64,000 nt of DNA from Flectonema sp. DT1601. Lineage: Eukaryota > Euglenozoa > Diplonemea > Diplonemida > Diplonemidae. The translations under genes and the position numbers were made by a program. The notes beneath the pieces were generated by a model that searched no databases, had not been told where the DNA came from, and saw nothing but the letters and a program-made list of their open reading frames with translations. The stretch spans positions 248,001-312,000 of the forward strand of contig OZ025809.1 of the NCBI GenBank assembly GCA_964019425.1, read 5' to 3'. This document shows, piece after piece, positions 29,082 through 39,030 of this stretch (position 1 is its first letter; each line of letters starts with the position of its first letter).

Positions 29082-29788
29082 GGTTTTGCCGCTATTTGTC
29101 TGTGGAGGGGGGGGAATCAAGGATGCAGTAACAACGTTAACATTAACCACCCATTGCCACCATTGCCACCGTAAGCTGCTATTCATCACTCACTCTTCAC
29201 ATTCCGGTATTCCGAAAAACAGCGTGGACCTGCAATGAGGGAAGGGGGGCGAGGGGGCGAAAGAAATAGTGATGACAGGAATCCACTACCAGAAAAGCAT
29301 ATTGTCCATTAAGGAAAGGAGAGATTACGGGAAAAAAAAATAAAGCATCGATGGATTACGCCTACCGAATTCGCACCTGAAGCACACCGAGAGACTACAC
29401 ATATATAATATGTGACATCCCATAACCGGAATCAGGTGGGTGGATAAGACGCAAGCCCATCCTCGCTCCCAAAATTACGAAGCCACCCGGCCTCATGCAC
29501 AAAACAGGAACACATACACGCGGATTCAAAATTGAATATAAGCTCCCGTTCAGTGGAACGGTGCCCCATCAATTCTGGATATGGAAACAAAATAGGGCAC
29601 GCCCTCGCAGATCCTTGTCCCTAAAATGGAACGGTCGTTCGAAAACAAAACGAACGAGAATAGAAGAGAACCAAGACCGCGAGTGGCGACAGCTGAAAAA
29701 GAAAGAAAAGAGAGAATTTATATTGCTTAAAATAATATCCTTGCTACTGCTGTATCACTTGTAGCTTTGCTGTGTTTGTCTTCAACAC

Positions 29789-31423
29789 CTACTGGCGGCC
29801 CTGGCACGACTTCTTAACGGCGGCAACCATGTTTGGGAAGTTTGGAACACCGAGACCGGTGGCCGCGTCCCATCCCTTGGTGCACGCCCATCCAGCGCCG
29901 ACGTTTCCACCGATGGCGTTGGTTCCCTTCACAACGTCGGTGAACATAGTTGGGTTCTGGTAGAACAGAGGGTTGGCGAATCCGAGGGTCTTTCCGCTCT
30001 CCTTCAAGCACACTTCGTTCAAGAGGGTCACGAGAGCGGCGAATGAAGGGGATGACGCAGAGGTTCCTCCAACCGGCGTAGCCTGTCCGTTGACCAAAAC
30101 GGTGAATGATTCTCCCAAGGCTGCAACATCCGGTGATCCTCTTCCGGTGGCGTACTTGAGGTTTGGAAGCTTCACAGTCGCCAGGTACTTCTTAACATCC
30201 TCGGTCTGGTAGTCGGCGACTGGGTAGTCGTATGAGAATCCACCTCCCGATCCGAACTGAGTTGACGCCTCCTCCTCTCCGGAAGTTCCCGAGGCCCAGT
30301 AGGTCGCACCGACAGCCACACAGTCAGGAATGGAAGCAGGGAACGATGGGGACAACTTTCCGTTGTTGCTTCCCTGTCTGGTCACTCCACCACTACCGTC
30401 GTCACCTGATGAGATCATGACAGTGATTCCCATGGTACCCATCTTGGTGATGTCATCGCTGAGTCTGCTGATGATCGAAGATGAGCAGAAGTCGATCTTC
30501 TGACTTCCGTACGAGACACTGATGGTGTATGGGTAAACCTTTGATCCAGTCACGTTTGAGCCGAAGGTAGTAAGGTCAGAGCAGAAGTCGAAGTTTGGGT
30601 ACGAGTATACCCAGGTCTGCTGCTTTCCCAAAGAGGTGATGTACTCGGTGTCCAACATCGATTCGATTCCTGGCTGCTCCTCGTTCTTGCCGACGTACTT
30701 CGCGATCTTGCAGTCCGCTCCGTTGTCGTACTTGGTGCAGAACTCAGAGAGGTCGCTGTCCTTCACGTATTGTCCCTGGAACTGGGCAATCGCCTGGATG
30801 TTCTGCTTTCCGCTCAGAGCAACGTCGGTCACTCCGTAGTTGCTTCTGAACTTCGGTGGGTTCACGGCTCCGTCCTCCTGAACCTTCTCGACCGGCATCG
30901 TCGCCATCAAAGGGAATCCGTGGAACCCACTGAAGGTGTCGATCGCCTCGGCGACATCAGACTCCACCTGCACTCCGCTGGTGAGACGGTAGATCTTTCT
31001 TCCTTCGTCGTTGGCGTACGTGCTGAACTTTCCGTTCGCCATCTTCTCCAACTGGGCAGCGGACGCCTCAAAGTGCACGTAGTCCCCGTGGATGTGGGTT
31101 TTCACGGAGGTGATCCCCGACTCCGACAACCACTTCTTCACCGTCCTGGAGTGCTCTGGCTTTGGTCTCGACATCTCACCGATGTCGTTGAAAGTTGGGT
31201 ACTGAAGGTATCCCTCTCCCATTGGGTTCGAGACGGACTTTAAAACCTTTCTCACTCCCTCCATGTTTCCTCTCTTCACTCCCACGTTCACTCTGAACAT
31301 CGATCCGGCTGGAGCAGCGTCGTCAGTTCTCGTCCATCCGCTTGGGACCATCGATGGCTCGTGAACCTGGACCAGAGCGGCCGAGGACATCGCCGCCAAG
31401 GCGGAGAAGAAGAAGGTACGCAT
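29789..31423 (-). CDS. Sedolisin protease, array copy 4
   Basis: Identical 544-residue product, start at ATG 31421-31423. Middle copy of the intact array. Confidence 0.97.
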   Translation of the reverse strand: MRTFFFSALAAMSSAALVQVHEPSMVPSGWTRTDDAAPAGSMFRVNVGVKRGNMEGVRKVLKSVSNPMGEGYLQYPTFNDIGEMSRPKPEHSRTVKKWLSESGITSVKTHIHGDYVHFEASAAQLEKMANGKFSTYANDEGRKIYRLTSGVQVESDVAEAIDTFSGFHGFPLMATMPVEKVQEDGAVNPPKFRSNYGVTDVALSGKQNIQAIAQFQGQYVKDSDLSEFCTKYDNGADCKIAKYVGKNEEQPGIESMLDTEYITSLGKQQTWVYSYPNFDFCSDLTTFGSNVTGSKVYPYTISVSYGSQKIDFCSSSIISRLSDDITKMGTMGITVMISSGDDGSGGVTRQGSNNGKLSPSFPASIPDCVAVGATYWASGTSGEEEASTQFGSGGGFSYDYPVADYQTEDVKKYLATVKLPNLKYATGRGSPDVAALGESFTVLVNGQATPVGGTSASSPSFAALVTLLNEVCLKESGKTLGFANPLFYQNPTMFTDVVKGTNAIGGNVGAGWACTKGWDAATGLGVPNFPNMVAAVKKSCQGRQ

Positions 31424-32130
31424 GGTTTTGCCGCTATTTGTCTGTGGAGGGGGGGGAATCAAGGATGCAGTAACAACGTTAACATTAACCACCCATTGCC
31501 ACCATTGCCACCGTAAGCTGCTATTCATCACTCACTCTTCACATTCCGGTATTCCGAAAAACAGCGTGGACCTGCAATGAGGGAAGGGGGGCGAGGGGGC
31601 GAAAGAAATAGTGATGACAGGAATCCACTACCAGAAAAGCATATTGTCCATTAAGGAAAGGAGAGATTACGGGAAAAAAAAATAAAGCATCGATGGATTA
31701 CGCCTACCGAATTCGCACCTGAAGCACACCGAGAGACTACACATATATAATATGTGACATCCCATAACCGGAATCAGGTGGGTGGATAAGACGCAAGCCC
31801 ATCCTCGCTCCCAAAATTACGAAGCCACCCGGCCTCATGCACAAAACAGGAACACATACACGCGGATTCAAAATTGAATATAAGCTCCCGTTCAGTGGAA
31901 CGGTGCCCCATCAATTCTGGATATGGAAACAAAATAGGGCACGCCCTCGCAGATCCTTGTCCCTAAAATGGAACGGTCGTTCGAAAACAAAACGAACGAG
32001 AATAGAAGAGAACCAAGACCGCGAGTGGCGACAGCTGAAAAAGAAAGAAAAGAGAGAATTTATATTGCTTAAAATAATATCCTTGCTACTGCTGTATCAC
32101 TTGTAGCTTTGCTGTGTTTGTCTTCAACAC

Positions 32131-33765
32131 CTACTGGCGGCCCTGGCACGACTTCTTAACGGCGGCAACCATGTTTGGGAAGTTTGGAACACCGAGACCG
32201 GTGGCCGCGTCCCATCCCTTGGTGCACGCCCATCCAGCGCCGACGTTTCCACCGATGGCGTTGGTTCCCTTCACAACGTCGGTGAACATAGTTGGGTTCT
32301 GGTAGAACAGAGGGTTGGCGAATCCGAGGGTCTTTCCGCTCTCCTTCAAGCACACTTCGTTCAAGAGGGTCACGAGAGCGGCGAATGAAGGGGATGACGC
32401 AGAGGTTCCTCCAACCGGCGTAGCCTGTCCGTTGACCAAAACGGTGAATGATTCTCCCAAGGCTGCAACATCCGGTGATCCTCTTCCGGTGGCGTACTTG
32501 AGGTTTGGAAGCTTCACAGTCGCCAGGTACTTCTTAACATCCTCGGTCTGGTAGTCGGCGACTGGGTAGTCGTATGAGAATCCACCTCCCGATCCGAACT
32601 GAGTTGACGCCTCCTCCTCTCCGGAAGTTCCCGAGGCCCAGTAGGTCGCACCGACAGCCACACAGTCAGGAATGGAAGCAGGGAACGATGGGGACAACTT
32701 TCCGTTGTTGCTTCCCTGTCTGGTCACTCCACCACTACCGTCGTCACCTGATGAGATCATGACAGTGATTCCCATGGTACCCATCTTGGTGATGTCATCG
32801 CTGAGTCTGCTGATGATCGAAGATGAGCAGAAGTCGATCTTCTGACTTCCGTACGAGACACTGATGGTGTATGGGTAAACCTTTGATCCAGTCACGTTTG
32901 AGCCGAAGGTAGTAAGGTCAGAGCAGAAGTCGAAGTTTGGGTACGAGTATACCCAGGTCTGCTGCTTTCCCAAAGAGGTGATGTACTCGGTGTCCAACAT
33001 CGATTCGATTCCTGGCTGCTCCTCGTTCTTGCCGACGTACTTCGCGATCTTGCAGTCCGCTCCGTTGTCGTACTTGGTGCAGAACTCAGAGAGGTCGCTG
33101 TCCTTCACGTATTGTCCCTGGAACTGGGCAATCGCCTGGATGTTCTGCTTTCCGCTCAGAGCAACGTCGGTCACTCCGTAGTTGCTTCTGAACTTCGGTG
33201 GGTTCACGGCTCCGTCCTCCTGAACCTTCTCGACCGGCATCGTCGCCATCAAAGGGAATCCGTGGAACCCACTGAAGGTGTCGATCGCCTCGGCGACATC
33301 AGACTCCACCTGCACTCCGCTGGTGAGACGGTAGATCTTTCTTCCTTCGTCGTTGGCGTACGTGCTGAACTTTCCGTTCGCCATCTTCTCCAACTGGGCA
33401 GCGGACGCCTCAAAGTGCACGTAGTCCCCGTGGATGTGGGTTTTCACGGAGGTGATCCCCGACTCCGACAACCACTTCTTCACCGTCCTGGAGTGCTCTG
33501 GCTTTGGTCTCGACATCTCACCGATGTCGTTGAAAGTTGGGTACTGAAGGTATCCCTCTCCCATTGGGTTCGAGACGGACTTTAAAACCTTTCTCACTCC
33601 CTCCATGTTTCCTCTCTTCACTCCCACGTTCACTCTGAACATCGATCCGGCTGGAGCAGCGTCGTCAGTTCTCGTCCATCCGCTTGGGACCATCGATGGC
33701 TCGTGAACCTGGACCAGAGCGGCCGAGGACATCGCCGCCAAGGCGGAGAAGAAGAAGGTACGCAT
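32131..33765 (-). CDS. Sedolisin protease, array copy 5
   Basis: Identical 544-residue product, start at ATG 33763-33765, with unchanged acceptor and leader. Confidence 0.97.
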   Translation of the reverse strand: MRTFFFSALAAMSSAALVQVHEPSMVPSGWTRTDDAAPAGSMFRVNVGVKRGNMEGVRKVLKSVSNPMGEGYLQYPTFNDIGEMSRPKPEHSRTVKKWLSESGITSVKTHIHGDYVHFEASAAQLEKMANGKFSTYANDEGRKIYRLTSGVQVESDVAEAIDTFSGFHGFPLMATMPVEKVQEDGAVNPPKFRSNYGVTDVALSGKQNIQAIAQFQGQYVKDSDLSEFCTKYDNGADCKIAKYVGKNEEQPGIESMLDTEYITSLGKQQTWVYSYPNFDFCSDLTTFGSNVTGSKVYPYTISVSYGSQKIDFCSSSIISRLSDDITKMGTMGITVMISSGDDGSGGVTRQGSNNGKLSPSFPASIPDCVAVGATYWASGTSGEEEASTQFGSGGGFSYDYPVADYQTEDVKKYLATVKLPNLKYATGRGSPDVAALGESFTVLVNGQATPVGGTSASSPSFAALVTLLNEVCLKESGKTLGFANPLFYQNPTMFTDVVKGTNAIGGNVGAGWACTKGWDAATGLGVPNFPNMVAAVKKSCQGRQ

Positions 33766-34472
33766 GGTTTTGCCGCTATTTGTCTGTGGAGGGGGGGGAA
33801 TCAAGGATGCAGTAACAACGTTAACATTAACCACCCATTGCCACCATTGCCACCGTAAGCTGCTATTCATCACTCACTCTTCACATTCCGGTATTCCGAA
33901 AAACAGCGTGGACCTGCAATGAGGGAAGGGGGGCGAGGGGGCGAAAGAAATAGTGATGACAGGAATCCACTACCAGAAAAGCATATTGTCCATTAAGGAA
34001 AGGAGAGATTACGGGAAAAAAAAATAAAGCATCGATGGATTACGCCTACCGAATTCGCACCTGAAGCACACCGAGAGACTACACATATATAATATGTGAC
34101 ATCCCATAACCGGAATCAGGTGGGTGGATAAGACGCAAGCCCATCCTCGCTCCCAAAATTACGAAGCCACCCGGCCTCATGCACAAAACAGGAACACATA
34201 CACGCGGATTCAAAATTGAATATAAGCTCCCGTTCAGTGGAACGGTGCCCCATCAATTCTGGATATGGAAACAAAATAGGGCACGCCCTCGCAGATCCTT
34301 GTCCCTAAAATGGAACGGTCGTTCGAAAACAAAACGAACGAGAATAGAAGAGAACCAAGACCGCGAGTGGCGACAGCTGAAAAAGAAAGAAAAGAGAGAA
34401 TTTATATTGCTTAAAATAATATCCTTGCTACTGCTGTATCACTTGTAGCTTTGCTGTGTTTGTCTTCAACAC

Positions 34473-36107
34473 CTACTGGCGGCCCTGGCACGACTTCTTA
34501 ACGGCGGCAACCATGTTTGGGAAGTTTGGAACACCGAGACCGGTGGCCGCGTCCCATCCCTTGGTGCACGCCCATCCAGCGCCGACGTTTCCACCGATGG
34601 CGTTGGTTCCCTTCACAACGTCGGTGAACATAGTTGGGTTCTGGTAGAACAGAGGGTTGGCGAATCCGAGGGTCTTTCCGCTCTCCTTCAAGCACACTTC
34701 GTTCAAGAGGGTCACGAGAGCGGCGAATGAAGGGGATGACGCAGAGGTTCCTCCAACCGGCGTAGCCTGTCCGTTGACCAAAACGGTGAATGATTCTCCC
34801 AAGGCTGCAACATCCGGTGATCCTCTTCCGGTGGCGTACTTGAGGTTTGGAAGCTTCACAGTCGCCAGGTACTTCTTAACATCCTCGGTCTGGTAGTCGG
34901 CGACTGGGTAGTCGTATGAGAATCCACCTCCCGATCCGAACTGAGTTGACGCCTCCTCCTCTCCGGAAGTTCCCGAGGCCCAGTAGGTCGCACCGACAGC
35001 CACACAGTCAGGAATGGAAGCAGGGAACGATGGGGACAACTTTCCGTTGTTGCTTCCCTGTCTGGTCACTCCACCACTACCGTCGTCACCTGATGAGATC
35101 ATGACAGTGATTCCCATGGTACCCATCTTGGTGATGTCATCGCTGAGTCTGCTGATGATCGAAGATGAGCAGAAGTCGATCTTCTGACTTCCGTACGAGA
35201 CACTGATGGTGTATGGGTAAACCTTTGATCCAGTCACGTTTGAGCCGAAGGTAGTAAGGTCAGAGCAGAAGTCGAAGTTTGGGTACGAGTATACCCAGGT
35301 CTGCTGCTTTCCCAAAGAGGTGATGTACTCGGTGTCCAACATCGATTCGATTCCTGGCTGCTCCTCGTTCTTGCCGACGTACTTCGCGATCTTGCAGTCC
35401 GCTCCGTTGTCGTACTTGGTGCAGAACTCAGAGAGGTCGCTGTCCTTCACGTATTGTCCCTGGAACTGGGCAATCGCCTGGATGTTCTGCTTTCCGCTCA
35501 GAGCAACGTCGGTCACTCCGTAGTTGCTTCTGAACTTCGGTGGGTTCACGGCTCCGTCCTCCTGAACCTTCTCGACCGGCATCGTCGCCATCAAAGGGAA
35601 TCCGTGGAACCCACTGAAGGTGTCGATCGCCTCGGCGACATCAGACTCCACCTGCACTCCGCTGGTGAGACGGTAGATCTTTCTTCCTTCGTCGTTGGCG
35701 TACGTGCTGAACTTTCCGTTCGCCATCTTCTCCAACTGGGCAGCGGACGCCTCAAAGTGCACGTAGTCCCCGTGGATGTGGGTTTTCACGGAGGTGATCC
35801 CCGACTCCGACAACCACTTCTTCACCGTCCTGGAGTGCTCTGGCTTTGGTCTCGACATCTCACCGATGTCGTTGAAAGTTGGGTACTGAAGGTATCCCTC
35901 TCCCATTGGGTTCGAGACGGACTTTAAAACCTTTCTCACTCCCTCCATGTTTCCTCTCTTCACTCCCACGTTCACTCTGAACATCGATCCGGCTGGAGCA
36001 GCGTCGTCAGTTCTCGTCCATCCGCTTGGGACCATCGATGGCTCGTGAACCTGGACCAGAGCGGCCGAGGACATCGCCGCCAAGGCGGAGAAGAAGAAGG
36101 TACGCAT
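34473..36107 (-). CDS. Sedolisin protease, array copy 6
   Basis: Identical 544-residue product, start at ATG 36105-36107. Last unit carrying the G variant in the leader. Confidence 0.97.
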   Translation of the reverse strand: MRTFFFSALAAMSSAALVQVHEPSMVPSGWTRTDDAAPAGSMFRVNVGVKRGNMEGVRKVLKSVSNPMGEGYLQYPTFNDIGEMSRPKPEHSRTVKKWLSESGITSVKTHIHGDYVHFEASAAQLEKMANGKFSTYANDEGRKIYRLTSGVQVESDVAEAIDTFSGFHGFPLMATMPVEKVQEDGAVNPPKFRSNYGVTDVALSGKQNIQAIAQFQGQYVKDSDLSEFCTKYDNGADCKIAKYVGKNEEQPGIESMLDTEYITSLGKQQTWVYSYPNFDFCSDLTTFGSNVTGSKVYPYTISVSYGSQKIDFCSSSIISRLSDDITKMGTMGITVMISSGDDGSGGVTRQGSNNGKLSPSFPASIPDCVAVGATYWASGTSGEEEASTQFGSGGGFSYDYPVADYQTEDVKKYLATVKLPNLKYATGRGSPDVAALGESFTVLVNGQATPVGGTSASSPSFAALVTLLNEVCLKESGKTLGFANPLFYQNPTMFTDVVKGTNAIGGNVGAGWACTKGWDAATGLGVPNFPNMVAAVKKSCQGRQ

Positions 36108-36814
36108 GGTTTTGCCGCTATTTGTCTGTGGAGGGGGGGGAATCAAGGATGCAGTAACAACGTTAACATTAACCACCCATTGCCACCATTGCCACCGTAA
36201 GCTGCTATTCATCACTCACTCTTCACATTCCGGTATTCCGAAAAACAGCGTGGACCTGCAATGAGGGAAGGGGGGCGAGGGGGCGAAAGAAATAGTGATG
36301 ACAGGAATCCACTACCAGAAAAGCATATTGTCCATTAAGGAAAGGAGAGATTACGGGAAAAAAAAATAAAGCATCGATGGATTACGCCTACCGAATTCGC
36401 ACCTGAAGCACACCGAGAGACTACACATATATAATATGTGACATCCCATAACCGGAATCAGGTGGGTGGATAAGACGCAAGCCCATCCTCGCTCCCAAAA
36501 TTACGAAGCCACCCGGCCTCATGCACAAAACAGGAACACATACACGCGGATTCAAAATTGAATATAAGCTCCCGTTCAGTGGAACGGTGCCCCATCAATT
36601 CTGGATATGGAAACAAAATAGGGCACGCCCTCGCAGATCCTTGTCCCTAAAATGGAACGGTCGTTCGAAAACAAAACGAACGAGAATAGAAGAGAACCAA
36701 GACCGCGAGTGGCGACAGCTGAAAAAGAAAGAAAAGAGAGAATTTATATTGCTTAAAATAATATCCTTGCTACTGCTGTATCACTTGTAGCTTTGCTGTG
36801 TTTGTCTTCAACAC

Positions 36815-38449
36815 CTACTGGCGGCCCTGGCACGACTTCTTAACGGCGGCAACCATGTTTGGGAAGTTTGGAACACCGAGACCGGTGGCCGCGTCCCATC
36901 CCTTGGTGCACGCCCATCCAGCGCCGACGTTTCCACCGATGGCGTTGGTTCCCTTCACAACGTCGGTGAACATAGTTGGGTTCTGGTAGAACAGAGGGTT
37001 GGCGAATCCGAGGGTCTTTCCGCTCTCCTTCAAGCACACTTCGTTCAAGAGGGTCACGAGAGCGGCGAATGAAGGGGATGACGCAGAGGTTCCTCCAACC
37101 GGCGTAGCCTGTCCGTTGACCAAAACGGTGAATGATTCTCCCAAGGCTGCAACATCCGGTGATCCTCTTCCGGTGGCGTACTTGAGGTTTGGAAGCTTCA
37201 CAGTCGCCAGGTACTTCTTAACATCCTCGGTCTGGTAGTCGGCGACTGGGTAGTCGTATGAGAATCCACCTCCCGATCCGAACTGAGTTGACGCCTCCTC
37301 CTCTCCGGAAGTTCCCGAGGCCCAGTAGGTCGCACCGACAGCCACACAGTCAGGAATGGAAGCAGGGAACGATGGGGACAACTTTCCGTTGTTGCTTCCC
37401 TGTCTGGTCACTCCACCACTACCGTCGTCACCTGATGAGATCATGACAGTGATTCCCATGGTACCCATCTTGGTGATGTCATCGCTGAGTCTGCTGATGA
37501 TCGAAGATGAGCAGAAGTCGATCTTCTGACTTCCGTACGAGACACTGATGGTGTATGGGTAAACCTTTGATCCAGTCACGTTTGAGCCGAAGGTAGTAAG
37601 GTCAGAGCAGAAGTCGAAGTTTGGGTACGAGTATACCCAGGTCTGCTGCTTTCCCAAAGAGGTGATGTACTCGGTGTCCAACATCGATTCGATTCCTGGC
37701 TGCTCCTCGTTCTTGCCGACGTACTTCGCGATCTTGCAGTCCGCTCCGTTGTCGTACTTGGTGCAGAACTCAGAGAGGTCGCTGTCCTTCACGTATTGTC
37801 CCTGGAACTGGGCAATCGCCTGGATGTTCTGCTTTCCGCTCAGAGCAACGTCGGTCACTCCGTAGTTGCTTCTGAACTTCGGTGGGTTCACGGCTCCGTC
37901 CTCCTGAACCTTCTCGACCGGCATCGTCGCCATCAAAGGGAATCCGTGGAACCCACTGAAGGTGTCGATCGCCTCGGCGACATCAGACTCCACCTGCACT
38001 CCGCTGGTGAGACGGTAGATCTTTCTTCCTTCGTCGTTGGCGTACGTGCTGAACTTTCCGTTCGCCATCTTCTCCAACTGGGCAGCGGACGCCTCAAAGT
38101 GCACGTAGTCCCCGTGGATGTGGGTTTTCACGGAGGTGATCCCCGACTCCGACAACCACTTCTTCACCGTCCTGGAGTGCTCTGGCTTTGGTCTCGACAT
38201 CTCACCGATGTCGTTGAAAGTTGGGTACTGAAGGTATCCCTCTCCCATTGGGTTCGAGACGGACTTTAAAACCTTTCTCACTCCCTCCATGTTTCCTCTC
38301 TTCACTCCCACGTTCACTCTGAACATCGATCCGGCTGGAGCAGCGTCGTCAGTTCTCGTCCATCCGCTTGGGACCATCGATGGCTCGTGAACCTGGACCA
38401 GAGCGGCCGAGGACATCGCCGCCAAGGCGGAGAAGAAGAAGGTACGCAT
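36815..38449 (-). CDS. Sedolisin protease, array copy 7 (first transcribed)
   Basis: Identical 544-residue product, start at ATG 38447-38449. It differs from copies 1-6 in one leader base, and its upstream sequence departs from the unit consensus about 80 bp before the ATG, so it marks the upstream border of the array. If promoter or processing signals beyond the acceptor matter, this copy alone has a different upstream context. Confidence 0.97.
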   Translation of the reverse strand: MRTFFFSALAAMSSAALVQVHEPSMVPSGWTRTDDAAPAGSMFRVNVGVKRGNMEGVRKVLKSVSNPMGEGYLQYPTFNDIGEMSRPKPEHSRTVKKWLSESGITSVKTHIHGDYVHFEASAAQLEKMANGKFSTYANDEGRKIYRLTSGVQVESDVAEAIDTFSGFHGFPLMATMPVEKVQEDGAVNPPKFRSNYGVTDVALSGKQNIQAIAQFQGQYVKDSDLSEFCTKYDNGADCKIAKYVGKNEEQPGIESMLDTEYITSLGKQQTWVYSYPNFDFCSDLTTFGSNVTGSKVYPYTISVSYGSQKIDFCSSSIISRLSDDITKMGTMGITVMISSGDDGSGGVTRQGSNNGKLSPSFPASIPDCVAVGATYWASGTSGEEEASTQFGSGGGFSYDYPVADYQTEDVKKYLATVKLPNLKYATGRGSPDVAALGESFTVLVNGQATPVGGTSASSPSFAALVTLLNEVCLKESGKTLGFANPLFYQNPTMFTDVVKGTNAIGGNVGAGWACTKGWDAATGLGVPNFPNMVAAVKKSCQGRQ

Positions 38450-38555
38450 GGTTTTGCTGCTATTTGTCTGTGGAGGGGGGGGAATCAAGGATGCAGTAAC
38501 AACGTTAACATTAACCACCCATTGCCACCATAGTCACCGTAAGCTATTCGTCACT

Positions 38556-39030
38556 TAAACTTGTTGTATATTTAGTTCATGTTAGAGAGAACGACAAGCT
38601 GCAAATTGAGGGACAAATTTATTTTGAGTATTACATCGTCATTGAAAGATTTCACTTGCTAACATAACCAGAAACATGAATACTTTGAGGGGGAAAACAA
38701 TTAGTAAATTAAATTTAATTTGAGACGTTCGCTTGGATTATCAAGAATTGTATCCGAAAAGAAAAAAGTAATAAAAAAAGAAAAATAAGCGAAAATACAT
38801 AAGAGAGGAACACTGCAATGTCCGGCTTAATCATAGGATAAGGTCTAGCGCGGTAACATAAACTATTTTTTTTTTCTTTTTTTTTTCTTTTTCTAATTAT
38901 TGTATTTTGACGACAACAAAGTATTGTAAGATTGCATGCGAAGAACAGGTTAGATTTTGCTCTTTCTTGTATTCGATACGGTAAATCGTTCGGATTACAG
39001 ATACAAATAACTGAAACAGAAATGATAAGT
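38556..39030. other. Intergenic, no gene seen
   Basis: Unique AT-rich spacer between the array and the BRCT gene, with T-runs near 38863-38893. Confidence 0.6.

Larger units (their letters stand above)
21792..38555 (-). repeat. Tandem array of sedolisin gene units (2342-bp period)
   Basis: Seven complete units and one truncated unit repeat with a constant 2342-bp period, each a 1635-bp gene plus a 707-bp spacer. Predicted proteins are identical. The units with a G in the 5' UTR (agcggc) are the six downstream intact ones; the first-transcribed unit and both truncated remnants have A (agcagc). Homology ends at about 38531-38555 on the upstream side. Confidence 0.95.
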
